From contig OZ022515.1 in the NCBI GenBank assembly GCA_963989385.1, positions 5,426,803-5,490,802 on the forward strand: 64,000 bases of DNA, written 5' to 3'. A model generated the notes under the pieces. The model was not told where the DNA came from. It was given only the letters and a program-made list of their open reading frames with translations, and searched no databases. The DNA is from Ctena decussata (lineage: Eukaryota; Mollusca; Bivalvia; Lucinida; Lucinidae). Every line of letters begins with the position of its first letter. The stretch's first letter is position 1. Shown one piece after another: positions 44,165-53,875 of the stretch. A program made the translations under genes and the position numbers.

Positions 44165-46436
44165 CTAGAAGTTTTCCTCTGACCTGGTGACATGCCTCAA
44201 TCTTTGAATAACCAGCTCTTCCAGCCCCCCTAACATGTAGAATCTGGCCTCCTGCAGCAGCTCCAACAGATACTTCTTCTCATGTGGAAGGGTCAAAATG
44301 TCCAAGTATCCACCATTCCTCAGATAATTCAAAACAAACCTGAAATGAGCTGGGTCCCTATCAAAATAGTAAGTGTCCCTCGCATATGGCCGAAAAGGGC
44401 AACCCCGTCTGAACATAACTGCAAATACAGAGGTGGGGTCAGCCTTCAAGATCACACGCGAGGTCTGGAAAATTTTCCCACCAATATTCAACAACACCCG
44501 CTTTTCCTGAGTCCTTTGATAAAATTTAAAAGTATTATATACGACTTTCTTGAGAATAGGATTACAAACTTGTTCTCTCTGAATAGGTACCACTGGGGTA
44601 GCGTCTGTATGTTTAAGTTTTACCACGTCGCGAATTAAAGTGTGGTACCCCTGAATGTCCATGTCAACATCATTCTCGGTAATTTCAAATTCATCCACTT
44701 CCTCTGCGAATAAGTCGTCGTTATCACTGAGGTACAAGTCCTCCATCAGGGACTCGGATGCCCCTTGATTTGATACATTATGTATAAGCTCTGGCTGTTT
44801 TAGTGTATTGCTGGTACTATTATTTAAGTCAGTTTTCACGCTTTCCTCTGGAAATTTTAGGGTGGTTGGGATATCCCTCATGTGTGGATTTTCAGTTGCC
44901 TGCTGCTCACTGTAGTTTTTGTCATCACTTTCATTGTTAATGCGCTTTTCATTCTTTTGCGAAATTTCAGTTTTTGTGTCTATTTTATGTGAGATCTTCT
45001 TTTCTCTGTGGGGCGCACTTTCAGTTTCAGTTTCTTTTGTACGTTGAATGTCCTTTTCACTGAGTGAACTTTCAGTTTTTTGTCTCTTTATTAGATAGGG
45101 TGTCCTTTTCACTTTTTGATGATGTTTCAGTTTTTGTCTTTTTATTAGATAGAGTGTCCTTTCCACTTTTGGGTGAAGTTGCAGTTTTTGTCTTTTTGTT
45201 ACTGTTAGGTAAGAGGTTCTTTTCACTTTTGTCTTTTTTATGTGAAGTTTCAATTTTTGTCTCTTTATTGTCCTTTCCACTTTTTGGTTGAGTTTCAGTT
45301 TTTGTCTGTTTCTTGTCCTTTTCACTTTTTAATGGTGTTTCAGTTTTTGTCTTGTTATTAGATAGAGTGTCCTTTTCACTTTTTGGTTGAGTTTCAGTTT
45401 TTGTCTGTTTCTTGTCCTTTTCACTTTTTAATGGTGTTTCAGTTTTTGTCTTTTTATTAGATAGAGTGTCCTTTTCACTTTTTGATGATGTTTCAGTTTT
45501 TGTCTGTTTCTTGTCCTTTTCATTTTTTAATGGTGTTTCAGTTTTTGTCTTTTTATTAGATAGAGTGTCCTTTTCACTTTTTGGTTGAGTTTCAGTTTTT
45601 GTCTGTGTCTTGTCCTTTTCACGTTTAAATGATGTTTCAGTTTTTATCTTTTTATTAGATAGGGTGTCCTTTTCACTTTTTGGTTGAGTTTCAGTTTTTG
45701 TCTGTTTTTCGGGTAGAACTTCCTTTTTATTTTTGTCACTTTTTTGGTTGATCCTTTCCTGTTCTTTCTTTTTATTAAGCGTTTCTAAGTTACCAAAATT
45801 GAACAAGCTGTTCTCATTGGTATGTGTATATTTTGGATCTTTTTGAACTCTCTGTACTACACTTTTAATTGCAGGTTGCGGTGTAGATCCTGCTGACTCG
45901 GATGATTCTGACAGCCTGGTTGGAGCAGAGAAATAAATCCCGTGAAATCTGGGGTCAGGCTCACTCACAAGAGACTTAATGTCATCATCCAACGTGATGT
46001 CATCAGTAGGATCATCTTCCCATGCTGACTCCTCTGCATCTTCTTTGTAACAGCTTCGTTTTGGAGGAGGGCTCATGGTAACAGGATCTGGGGAAGCTTT
46101 CCTCTTCACAGGGGAGGGCGGTAGAGGACTTAACATCTCTGGATGGTGGAATGGTGGTAAAACCTCTTCCCAATGATTGGGCATTAACTCATTCTGGTAG
46201 ATTTCTAATTTTTGTTCGGCTTCCGCTCCCTTAATTCCACTTTCCCGGTGAAAGAGAATCATGTCTGCCGGGCAGGCATTGCATCTCACATGGGTCTGTG
46301 CCCTGGACAGCATACGTCCACATAACCGACACTTGTAGGTGAACCCACTATGCTGCTCTTGTAGATGCCTAAGTACCCCGGATCGTCTTGTATAAGTGTA
46401 ATCATCATCACACAGCTTGCAACGGAAACGGGTGTG
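44165..46436 (-). CDS. C2H2 zinc finger / Lys-Thr repeat / BTB (T1) protein, cargo of the LTR element
   Basis: Last exon of about 756 codons, stop at 44,165-44,167. Order from the N-terminus: a C2H2 finger (CX2CX14HX4H, Cys at 46,421 and 46,412, His at 46,367 and 46,352), a CX2C...CX2C zinc ribbon-like stretch (CRLCGRML...CNAC), a Pro-rich acidic region, then a 33-residue tandem repeat (KTKTETPLKSEKD, KQTKTETQPKSEKD units; 45,075-45,720), an acidic region, and at 44,190-44,500 a BTB/POZ domain of the K-channel T1/KCTD type (VLLNIGGKIFQTS, ADPTSVFAVMF, YYFDRDPAHFRFVLNYLR). Such BTB domains oligomerise and often recruit cullin-3. The exon starts after a strong acceptor (TTACCTTCTGTCTATTTCAG) and has no Met before the finger, so an upstream exon is needed; the first Met is at 46,313. 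The frame breaks once, at a run of six T (45,076-45,081; five in sister repeats): a real frameshift or a sequencing slip. Same strand as gag-pol. Confidence 0.8.
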
Positions 46437-47968
46437 CTGAAATAGACAGAAGGTAACAATGGGGTGAGGGTTTGTCTTTTCTCTTTATCTTCCCATAACG
46501 TTGTGGAAGTACCAGTGATTTTATTACTCAGGAGTCCTGCTCCACATACTCATTTATTTGCTGTGAGACCCCAAGACATCAGTCCACTTCAGAAACATAT
46601 GTTAAAACAGTGCTTCAGACGCATAAATTTATTTTTGGGAATCACTAAATTTAAACCTAGTGAGACCCCAAGACTCTCTGGTATCAATTATACTGTAAAT
46701 AAATCACTGAGTACAAGGACCACTACTGAAAGGGAGAAGCATTGTACCTTAGAAAAGGTAGTCATGATGAAAGGATGGCACTATTAAATTAGTCCTGTTA
46801 TACATGGTTTCTTTTAATGCGTAAAATAGCTATACATATGAAATGGTGGTGGCAACCATAGAAAATATAGCACATTTTAGCTTTATATCAATATCTGAGC
46901 ATTTTTAAGGAATATTTAAGTAAGGCTGGGCTATATCAACCCATACATTGTGAAGCAATTACATTTTATGCTAAACACACTCAGTATTGACTTTAACATC
47001 AGCTGACTACATGCTCATATTCACCGCCACACTTTATCTCCGACCTATCAGATATGACAGCTAATAATCCAGAAAGGTTGCAAGAAAACAAACAAAAGCA
47101 TTCACAGATATTATGATATTGACCTTACTATTCAGTTCAACAGTAGACTAAGCTACTCATACATTTAAGTATTTGCTGGTGTCAGTTATAACATAGTCTT
47201 TTCTCAAATTTCTGAAAATAGATGGTGCTTATTTTCATGCATTTACATTGCAGGTCGGTGGTAACAGCGAATCAAGTCAGCCAGTTTTCAGTTCTGCTCC
47301 TGTGCCATTCTAGCGTTGGTGTCAAGTTCCACATGGTTAACATTGTAACAGGTTTGCTGAGGGTTTTACAAGTAGAATTACATACAACTTAAGGCCTCTT
47401 ACATCAAACTCAAAAGTGTCTAGTAAAAGTACTGTATAGTGCTCCAAATATATAATATTTTTCACCGATATTTTCTGTATACCTATGTAGGTGCCCTTAT
47501 AGTCACCTCAGTACGGTTGCAGATTTTTTTTTTTTTACTTCTACTTACATTTTCACCAGCTGATCAGTAACTTGGCCACAGGTATGGCCTTCGAAGCTCA
47601 CCGTTCTGAAACTATTTGTAGGTGGTAAACTTACCTCCAGGTAGCTCAGATCAGCACCAAGGCATTTTAATGGTTTTCATAACAAAGCGGGCTAACATGT
47701 TTGTTTTAATATCGTATCCTCTAGTTTGAAAGATACAGTTTTGAAACTCCAGGCTAACAAAGTCCTCCTCCCTGTTTTGAATGACTGATATTTCTTCAAA
47801 AATTATTTCTACAGCCATATTCAAAGATTAAAGAAATTCATTCAAAACAGGAAGTGATGACTCGTATTTAAAATACATGTATGTATTATCATTTTGGTGG
47901 TGAACACTGTTCTCTCTCTCTGGTTATATTAAGATTTAAGTCAAGGGAAGTAATTTTTAACAGTTTAA
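46437..47968 (-). other. Spacer between pol and the BTB gene, with splice-site candidates
   Basis: No domain-bearing frame. On the minus strand there is an acceptor ending at 46,437, and two near-consensus donors: GGAG-GTAAGTTT (about 47,634) and AAAAT-GTAAGTAG (about 47,549). A 57-bp stretch (47,549-47,605 approx.) has an acceptor-like TTTCAG before it and a donor after it, but it is closed by TGA in the phase needed to join the zinc-finger exon, so it would be untranslated. The start-codon exon is not identified. Confidence 0.45.
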
Positions 47969-50605
47969 CTAGGTTGGTTTATTTTCACCATTATACGGTT
48001 TAAGCCTGTCAAAATGTACTATTTTGGGCTTATCTCTTGGGCTTTTCTGTATCCTATACAGTACGTCATTGTATTTTTCCACAATAAGATATGGTCCCTG
48101 CCAGGGCCTTTGAAGCTTAAGGGAAAGACCTTTCTTTCTTACTGGATTGTGAAACCACACTGCATCTCCAATGGAAAATTCAGAAAAATTGATGTTGCGG
48201 TCATAATACATTTTCATCCCATCACTGCAGATTTGAACGTGTTTGCGTGCTATGTCATGTATTTTTACCAATTGCTTTTCTAACTCATAGGCATAATCAG
48301 TCTCGCTTTTGCTTTGTCTCGTTTCAGGTATGCCAAGAGCTAAATCAATGGGTAGTCGTATCTCCCGACCAAGCATCATGGAACTTGGGGTGCATTTGGT
48401 TGTATCATGTACCGAGGACCTGTACGCCATCATTAACAATGGTATACAAGTATCCCAGTCTTGTTGGTTTTGTGCTACATAAGCAGATAACATTGCTTGA
48501 ACAGTGCGGCATGCTCGCTCGACCATGCCGTCTGATTGCGGTCTCCCTGGCGTTGTGCGTGTCTTTTTAATACCTAATAAGTTGCATACCTCTTGGAACA
48601 CTAATGATTCAAAATTTGAACCTTGATCACTGTGAAGTGACATGGGGCAACCAAAGATAGATATGAACCTCTCAATAAGTTTGGTCGCCACTGTCTTAGC
48701 ATCAGTACTGTTTATTGGAATTGCGTCTAACCATTTTGTGAAGTAGCATGACACTAAGAGTAAATATCTAGCATTATTTGAACGTGGTAAGGGTCCCATG
48801 ATATCAATGGCTACTCTTTCTAAAGGGTAACCTACATTGTATTGCTTCATTGGAGCTTTTGCTCGTCGGTATGGCTGTTTTCTAGAGGCACACATGTCAC
48901 ATGTTCTGCACCAGTACTCTACATCTTTACGGCAATTATACCAATACAATCTCTGTTTTACTTTGGCTACTGTTTTCTGCGACCCTAAATGTCCTGCAGT
49001 TACCGTATCATGTAATAACATGAAGCATTTCTTGCGTAGTTCAGTTGGAAGTACTATCTGTGGCTTACTGTCTAGGGATTCAATACTCACTTTCTTTCGG
49101 TACAATACCCCATCAGTCACCAATAAGGAATCCCATGCAGACCAGTAAGCTTTCAGCTCTGGTCCATACTTCGAAATCTCTGCCCATTCTGGCTTTCTAC
49201 TATCTGACTTCCATTGTTTGATCAGTTGGATTTCCAACTGCTTATCTTGTTCAACTTTAACATTTTCCAGAGTCAAGCAGTCTACATCAATTATATCAAC
49301 ATTCCTAACATATGCAGACCCAGTCCCATTCTCTACACTCTCTTCCTCATCATCACCACTAAATGAACTGTCACTGTCCGTATCATTGGTACAGTGCAGT
49401 TGTAAATTGTCCTCTCTTTCACTTGTACCCAAAGTTCCCCCAAGGGTTGTTTCAGGGACCCCGTTATAACAGGAAAATTGAGTATCCATACTGTTTCTCA
49501 GCTGTAGTTGCTTCCCCCGGGTTGTTTCTGGAACCCGTGTGGGGTCGCAGCCGAGACCCTCAACATTATTTTCATCTATCACTGGAGGTTGTGACTCTAC
49601 AGCCTCCAGAAAGAGATTTTCACTTTCTTCACTGGGACATATTAATTTTGGAGCAGTACCATTTCGGATCCCCCTGGTTTGTTTGCATTCCAGTTCTTTC
49701 ACTGAGCTATGTTCCAGTAAGGGCGCCTCTTCTGAACATTCGCTCATTCCAATATCATTTTCTGAAGGGTCCTGCCCTTCCAATCTTTGATCAGATTCTC
49801 TCAATCCACTGTCATTCTCTAAGCATTCCCCCATATTTGTACTCTCCATAACCCCAACATTCCTGGTGGCCAATCCAGGTTTACTATCATTATATTTTTC
49901 TTCAAATCTTTCACAGTGCGCACATTCGCCATCTGAACAGGGTCTACGAGATAAACTGTCTGCATTATTGTGACGTACACCTGCTCTAAACTCTATCGTA
50001 AAGTCATAGGTGGCTAATGTTTCAAGGAATCTAGCAAGCTGTCCTTCACAATTCCGGAAATTCATGAGCCACCGAAGACTTCCATGATCACTGCGTACTT
50101 TGAAATGTCTACCGTAAAGATAGTGGTGAAAGTGTTTTATTGAGCTCACCACAGCCAAGAGCTCTTTTCTGGTGGTGCAGTATCTGCGCTCTGGTTTGGT
50201 TAAACACTTACTGTAGTAACTGATAACTCTTTCTTCTCCGTCTTGTATCTGTGACAAAACCGATCCTAAAGCATTATTTGAACTATCAGCATCTAAAATG
50301 AACTCGCCCTGAGACTCTTGTGGAAACCCCAGCACTGGAGCAGTGGTCAGTGCTGTTTTCAGTGTATCAAAGGCCACTTGACACTCTTCATTCCATTCAA
50401 ACTTACGATCTTTCTGTGTGAGTATGTGCAAAGGCTTACAGATGGAACTAAAACCAGAGATAAACCTTCTCATATAAGAACATAGTCCAATAAATGATCT
50501 GACTTCAGTCACATTCCTGGGTACAGGCCAGTCCTGCACCGCTTTAATCTTTTCGGGATCAACAGCTATGCCAGCCTCGGAAACGAGATGGCCCAAAAAG
50601 GAGAC
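47969..50605 (-). CDS. pol: Pol, C-terminal part: RT thumb, RNase H, integrase
   Basis: Open from just after the amber codon (50,606-50,608) to a stop at 47,969; 875 residues if counted from the Met at 50,596. Domains by residue from that Met: RT thumb 1-95 ([15 protein letters not shown]), RNase H about 97-215 (acidic residues D102, E145, D170, D213), an unusual acidic Ser/Glu-rich linker about 220-455, HHCC zinc domain (H529, H536, C566, C569), integrase core with D598, D657, E693 (35 residues between the last two, the DD35E spacing), and a C-terminal GPY/F-type module ([13 protein letters not shown]). The enzymes copy RNA to DNA and insert it. In frame with the protease-RT part and separated from it only by one stop codon. 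Confidence 0.95.
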   Translation of the reverse strand, partial: VSFLGHLVSEAGIAVDPEKIKAVQDWPVPRNVTEVRSFIGLCSYMRRFISGFSSICKPLHILTQKDRKFEWNEECQVAFDTLKTALTTAPVLGFPQESQGEFILDADSSNNALGSVLSQIQDGEERVISYYSKCLTKPERRYCTTRKELLAVVSSIKHFHHYLYGRHFKVRSDHGSLRWLMNFRNCEGQLARFLETLATYDFTIEFRAGVRHNNADSLSRRPCSDGECAHCERFEEKYNDSKPGLATRNVGVMESTNMGECLENDSGLRESDQRLEGQDPSENDIGMSECSEEAPLLEHSSVKELECKQTRGIRNGTAPKLICPSEESENLFLEAVESQPPVIDENNVEGLGCDPTRVPETTRGKQLQLRNSMDTQFSCYNGVPETTLGGTLGTSEREDNLQLHCTNDTDSDSSFSGDDEEESVENGTGSAYVRNVDIIDVDCLTLENVKVEQDKQLEIQLIKQWKSDSRKPEWAEISKYGPELKAYWSAWDSLLVTDGVLYRKKVSIESLDSKPQIVLPTELRKKCFMLLHDTVTAGHLGSQKTVAKVKQRLYWYNCRKDVEYWCRTCDMCASRKQPYRRAKAPMKQYNVGYPLERVAIDIMGPLPRSNNARYLLLVSCYFTKWLDAIPINSTDAKTVATKLIERFISIFGCPMSLHSDQGSNFESLVFQEVCNLLGIKKTRTTPGRPQSDGMVERACRTVQAMLSAYVAQNQQDWDTCIPLLMMAYRSSVHDTTKCTPSSMMLGREIRLPIDLALGIPETRQSKSETDYAYELEKQLVKIHDIARKHVQICSDGMKMYYDRNINFSEFSIGDAVWFHNPVRKKGLSLKLQRPWQGPYLIVEKYNDVLYRIQKSPRDKPKIVHFDRLKPYNGENKPT

Positions 50606-52153
50606 CTAAGGTTGGAAAAATGCACATTTTTCTGGATTGAGTTTTAGATTGGCTTCAGCAAGGCGTTTGAAAACTTCCTCAAGGTTTTGGAGATGAATTT
50701 CAAAGGTCTTGCCATAAACAATAATATCATCTAAATAAAGCAATAGTGTGACATATGTTAGACCTGCAAATACCTTCTCCATTAGCCTTTCAAATTCTGC
50801 TGGCGAGTTCATGGCTCCAAAAGGGACCACTTTAAACTGCCATAAGCCACTTCCTGGTATGCAGAATGCTGTATAGGGACGGCTCTCTTTGGCCAATCCG
50901 AGCTGGTGAAAGCCACTCCGGAGATCTAATGTCGAAAACCATTTCGAGCCCCCAAGGGCATCAAGAGAATCGTCGCACCTGGGTAAAGGCATGCTATCGG
51001 GTATTGTGACCTTGTTTAGACGACGATAGTCAATACAAAATCTGATGCCACCATTCTTTTTGGGCACAATGATTGCTGGTGAGGTCCAGGGGCTTGTAGA
51101 TGGTTCGATCAGGTCGCGCTCAGCCATGGCTTTAATCTCATTTTCAGCATCTTGACGTTTCGCCAGGGGTAATCTGTAGGGTTGTTGTTTAATGGGTTTT
51201 GTGCCAGGTTGAATGTTTATGTGATGTTCTATTAATGTTGTGCGACCCAAGTCATGTGCATTTTTAGAAAATTGGTTTTGGTATTTTGTAAGTAAATGCT
51301 TTAGACGAGCTTGCTGTTCTTGCGTCAGATGTTGAGAACTCATGGAATGTAGCTCTTTCAAATGCTCAGGAATGTCAGTATTGGAACATGTAGAGGGTAC
51401 ATTTTCTCCAGACTGCATAGTGTTCACAGGCAAAATCTGTTCTGGCTCTATAGGCTCATATGTAGCAACTATGGTATTCTTATACAGCTTAAAACTTTGA
51501 TCATAGGGATTTGCTATGCGTACAGGTACGGTGCCTGTTCTAGGACTCACCAGAGCTTTGGCAACAAGCAAACCTCTTGTATGCAAAACTTTTGTATCTG
51601 CCTCAATCAAGCCAGAACCTCTTTTGTCTATGATACCCCATGTATACCCAGGAATCACCATCTCCGTTTCGGCGGGTATTTCTACAGGCTCCAAAACAGC
51701 CACCCTGCAGCATCTGGGCTGTGCATTTCTGCTGTTGGCAAAACATAAGATTTCTTCACCATTTACTTTCATTATTTGCCTTGTAAGCATAAGATCACAC
51801 TGATGAGTTGTGAGAAAATCCATCCCCAAAATGCCATCATTTTCAATATCAGCAATTAAGGCTTTGTGTTTTAACGTTTGAGTACCAATCCCAAATTCCA
51901 TTTCAGTTTTTCCTAAGAAAGGAGTTACCTCCCCTGTTACAGTCAACATTTTTATATTTGTAGGTTGTACAGAAAGACCAGTGTCAGAGGGAAGTCTTGT
52001 CATCAGTGCTTTACTCAGAATGGTTACATTGGATCCAGTGTCAATCAAGAATGTAACAGGTAAATTCTCAATTGTTACGCATACAAAGTAACCTTCTTCA
52101 ATGCACCAGTTTCTGCGCATTGCAACAATGTCGGGTCCTTCTAGTTCAGTCGA
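50606..52153 (-). CDS. pol: Pol, N-terminal part: aspartic protease and RT, ends at an amber stop
   Basis: The frame is open upstream to at least 52,153, overlapping the end of gag; the first Met is at 52,120. The frame is -1 relative to gag, so expression needs -1 frameshifting (no obvious heptamer seen). Residues from the Met: retropepsin active site DTGS at 27-30 (FLIDTGSNVTILS), a connecting region, RT with FCIDYRRLNKVT, and the catalytic YLDD at 462-465. It ends KCAFFQP-TAG. The following codons ([12 protein letters not shown]) continue the RT domain in the same frame, so the TAG splits one gene. The simplest reading is a single nonsense mutation in a young copy. A full pol is not made from this copy unless the stop is read through. 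Confidence 0.95.
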   Translation of the reverse strand, partial: STELEGPDIVAMRRNWCIEEGYFVCVTIENLPVTFLIDTGSNVTILSKALMTRLPSDTGLSVQPTNIKMLTVTGEVTPFLGKTEMEFGIGTQTLKHKALIADIENDGILGMDFLTTHQCDLMLTRQIMKVNGEEILCFANSRNAQPRCCRVAVLEPVEIPAETEMVIPGYTWGIIDKRGSGLIEADTKVLHTRGLLVAKALVSPRTGTVPVRIANPYDQSFKLYKNTIVATYEPIEPEQILPVNTMQSGENVPSTCSNTDIPEHLKELHSMSSQHLTQEQQARLKHLLTKYQNQFSKNAHDLGRTTLIEHHINIQPGTKPIKQQPYRLPLAKRQDAENEIKAMAERDLIEPSTSPWTSPAIIVPKKNGGIRFCIDYRRLNKVTIPDSMPLPRCDDSLDALGGSKWFSTLDLRSGFHQLGLAKESRPYTAFCIPGSGLWQFKVVPFGAMNSPAEFERLMEKVFAGLTYVTLLLYLDDIIVYGKTFEIHLQNLEEVFKRLAEANLKLNPEKCAFFQP

Positions 52154-53472
52154 GGTCCGGACCCTTGACTCGACTGTCTCATGTTTCCCTGTGACCTGAT
52201 CTGATTTCTTGGTGCTTGTACTGAAGGGTTATTTTGGTAGTGTTGAGATTGATTACCTCCCCTGGGCTGAAAGTGTCTTTGGTTATAGTTCCTGTTGTAT
52301 GGCCTGTTTTGCCCATGGTTAAAATTATTTAGTTGCTGAGAATTACGATAATTTGCTCGAGTGTGGGTATTATGTTGTTGAGCAAGATTCTGGACAGACT
52401 TTTGAAGGGAATCTATTCTTGTACCGATATTGGTAATTTGCTGCTCCACAGTATTTTGACTATTAGGAGTATTCAAAGAATCCTGCTCAACTTTGCCTAC
52501 TAATCTTGTTCTTTGTTTGTCGGCAATTCTGTGAGCCTCCATTCTCACCGCAATTTTTTCTGCCTCAGCTAAGGTCGTAGGACCTACCTCATGCAACCTC
52601 ATTCTGATCTCAGTCTCGGGTATTGCGTCAATAAAGTAGTCTAAGGCTAACGTCTCTATAACGCTTAAGGAAACTTTAGGATATGCTTGTCTAGTAAGTT
52701 TTCGAACTGATTGTGCAAGTTCTGCAGTTGTCTCCCCTTTCCCTTTAACTCTAGATTTAAGTTGAGATCGAAAGACTTCTGTTCTGTTCTCAGAAACATA
52801 CCTCTCTGTCAGTTTTTTAACTAAACATTTATAGTCTCGCCGCTGTTCGTCGCTAAGCTCGTTCAGCAAAGCACGTGCTGTTCCGGTCAAACTGTTTGCC
52901 AAATACAGGGATTTCGCCTTGTAATCCCAACCATTAATTTCTGAAGTTATTTCAAATTGGGTCAAGAAGTCCTCAAAATCATCATTCCCTGCATAGTTTT
53001 GTGGTTTGAGTTTGACATAGTTATCTACCCTTGACTGTGTGGTAGTGCTTGCAGATTGCTCAGTATTGGAGTTTAATCTTGGTAGATTAAAATCCGCAAT
53101 TTCATTTGTCATTTGGTTTCTAGTTACAGTATCAGTACATTCCTGCTGGTTTTTGTTTGTCCCAGTTTGTGTTGGGGTGCTGTTTCTGGGATGACTAGCC
53201 CCTTGATTATTATTTTGATCCCTCAGCTGAATTTGCATACTCTGAATTTGCATGTCCAGATCAGTAAATTTTTGCTGCATCTGCTCATTCATACCCAAAA
53301 TAGTCTCTTTCACTTGACGTGCAATAGAGCTCATTTCGTCTTTCAGTTCGCTCTCAAAACGTGAAAATTGTTGAGTATTGTCGGGTTCATTTGAAACCAC
53401 AGACTCATTATCACTATCATCGTCATTTTGGGGGAGCAAATTCGGAGGTGCTTCAGGATCTATTTCAGCCAT
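52141..53472 (-). CDS. gag: Gag of the large LTR element
   Basis: 443 residues, intact. An acidic N-terminus (residues 1-35) is followed by a coiled-coil-like stretch (about 36-90), a polar linker, and a capsid-like Retrotrans_gag region at about 155-320 (NYAGNDDFEDFLTQFE, LANSLTGTARALLNEL, YVSENRTEVFRSQLKSRVKG). The C-terminus (330-443) is rich in N, Q, R and G. There is no CCHC zinc knuckle, unlike most Ty3/gypsy nucleocapsids; the basic QN/RG tail may take over RNA binding (inference). The start codon is about 400 nt from the primer-binding site. Gag forms the particle that packages the element's RNA. Confidence 0.93.
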   Translation of the reverse strand: MAEIDPEAPPNLLPQNDDDSDNESVVSNEPDNTQQFSRFESELKDEMSSIARQVKETILGMNEQMQQKFTDLDMQIQSMQIQLRDQNNNQGASHPRNSTPTQTGTNKNQQECTDTVTRNQMTNEIADFNLPRLNSNTEQSASTTTQSRVDNYVKLKPQNYAGNDDFEDFLTQFEITSEINGWDYKAKSLYLANSLTGTARALLNELSDEQRRDYKCLVKKLTERYVSENRTEVFRSQLKSRVKGKGETTAELAQSVRKLTRQAYPKVSLSVIETLALDYFIDAIPETEIRMRLHEVGPTTLAEAEKIAVRMEAHRIADKQRTRLVGKVEQDSLNTPNSQNTVEQQITNIGTRIDSLQKSVQNLAQQHNTHTRANYRNSQQLNNFNHGQNRPYNRNYNQRHFQPRGGNQSQHYQNNPSVQAPRNQIRSQGNMRQSSQGSGPRLN

Positions 53473-53854
53473 GATTTTTATACAAAATCTATTACACCAG
53501 TGTAAAGATATTTATGTTTATTTTACTTTATTTTTGTTATTTTACTTTTTTTTTTTTACATATATTTTATAATTCTGATATTTTCTTTCTCCTACAACAA
53601 ATACCATGCACCAATATTAACAAAGTTTTCTTTCTACTTTCAGATGTTTCCTGAAAGACAAGTTTACAGAAAATAGAATTCTGCTGTAACTATAACTTCC
53701 CGCAGTGACTTCTAGCTTTGATAAAGCTACAATAATGTTAAGTTCTCACAGAGAGAACTTTCATTCAGTTACATTGCAGAGCTCTATTTCTTTCGATTTC
53801 TTTCAATAAAGAAAACTATTTACACTGAGTTGTTCATTAAATCACCAAAAATAA
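53473..53854 (-). promoter_or_regulatory. 5' leader of the large element
   Basis: AT-rich untranslated leader between the primer site and gag. I saw no good splice donor here, which matters for how the downstream zinc finger-BTB exon could be spliced. Confidence 0.5.
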
Positions 53855-53855
53855 A

Positions 53856-53872
53856 TCCCACTCCTGACACCA
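53856..53872 (-). other. Primer-binding site, tRNA-Leu type
   Basis: On the minus strand TGGTGTCAGGAGTGGGA, 3 nt after the 5' LTR. It is complementary to the 3' end of a eukaryotic tRNA-Leu (recognised from the ...CTCCTGACACCA end). Confidence 0.85.
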
Positions 53873-53875
53873 AAT

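Noticed and set aside
44165..45325. Separate 386-residue protein starting at the Met at 45,325
   Set aside because: Its first 80 residues are the Lys/Thr repeat read in the wrong frame. The true protein enters this frame near 45,076.
41125..47968. A retroviral env gene between pol and the 3' LTR
   Set aside because: No signal peptide, membrane segment or fusion-like stretch was seen. The gene there is a zinc finger-BTB protein.
47969..48570. Plus-strand ORFs opposite integrase (and opposite gag and RT)
   Set aside because: Antisense shadows of gag-pol with no domains.
50600..50612. Programmed amber readthrough between two pol proteins
   Set aside because: It lies inside the RT domain and the 3' context (GTC) is not a known readthrough signal. 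A nonsense mutation is simpler, though not excluded.
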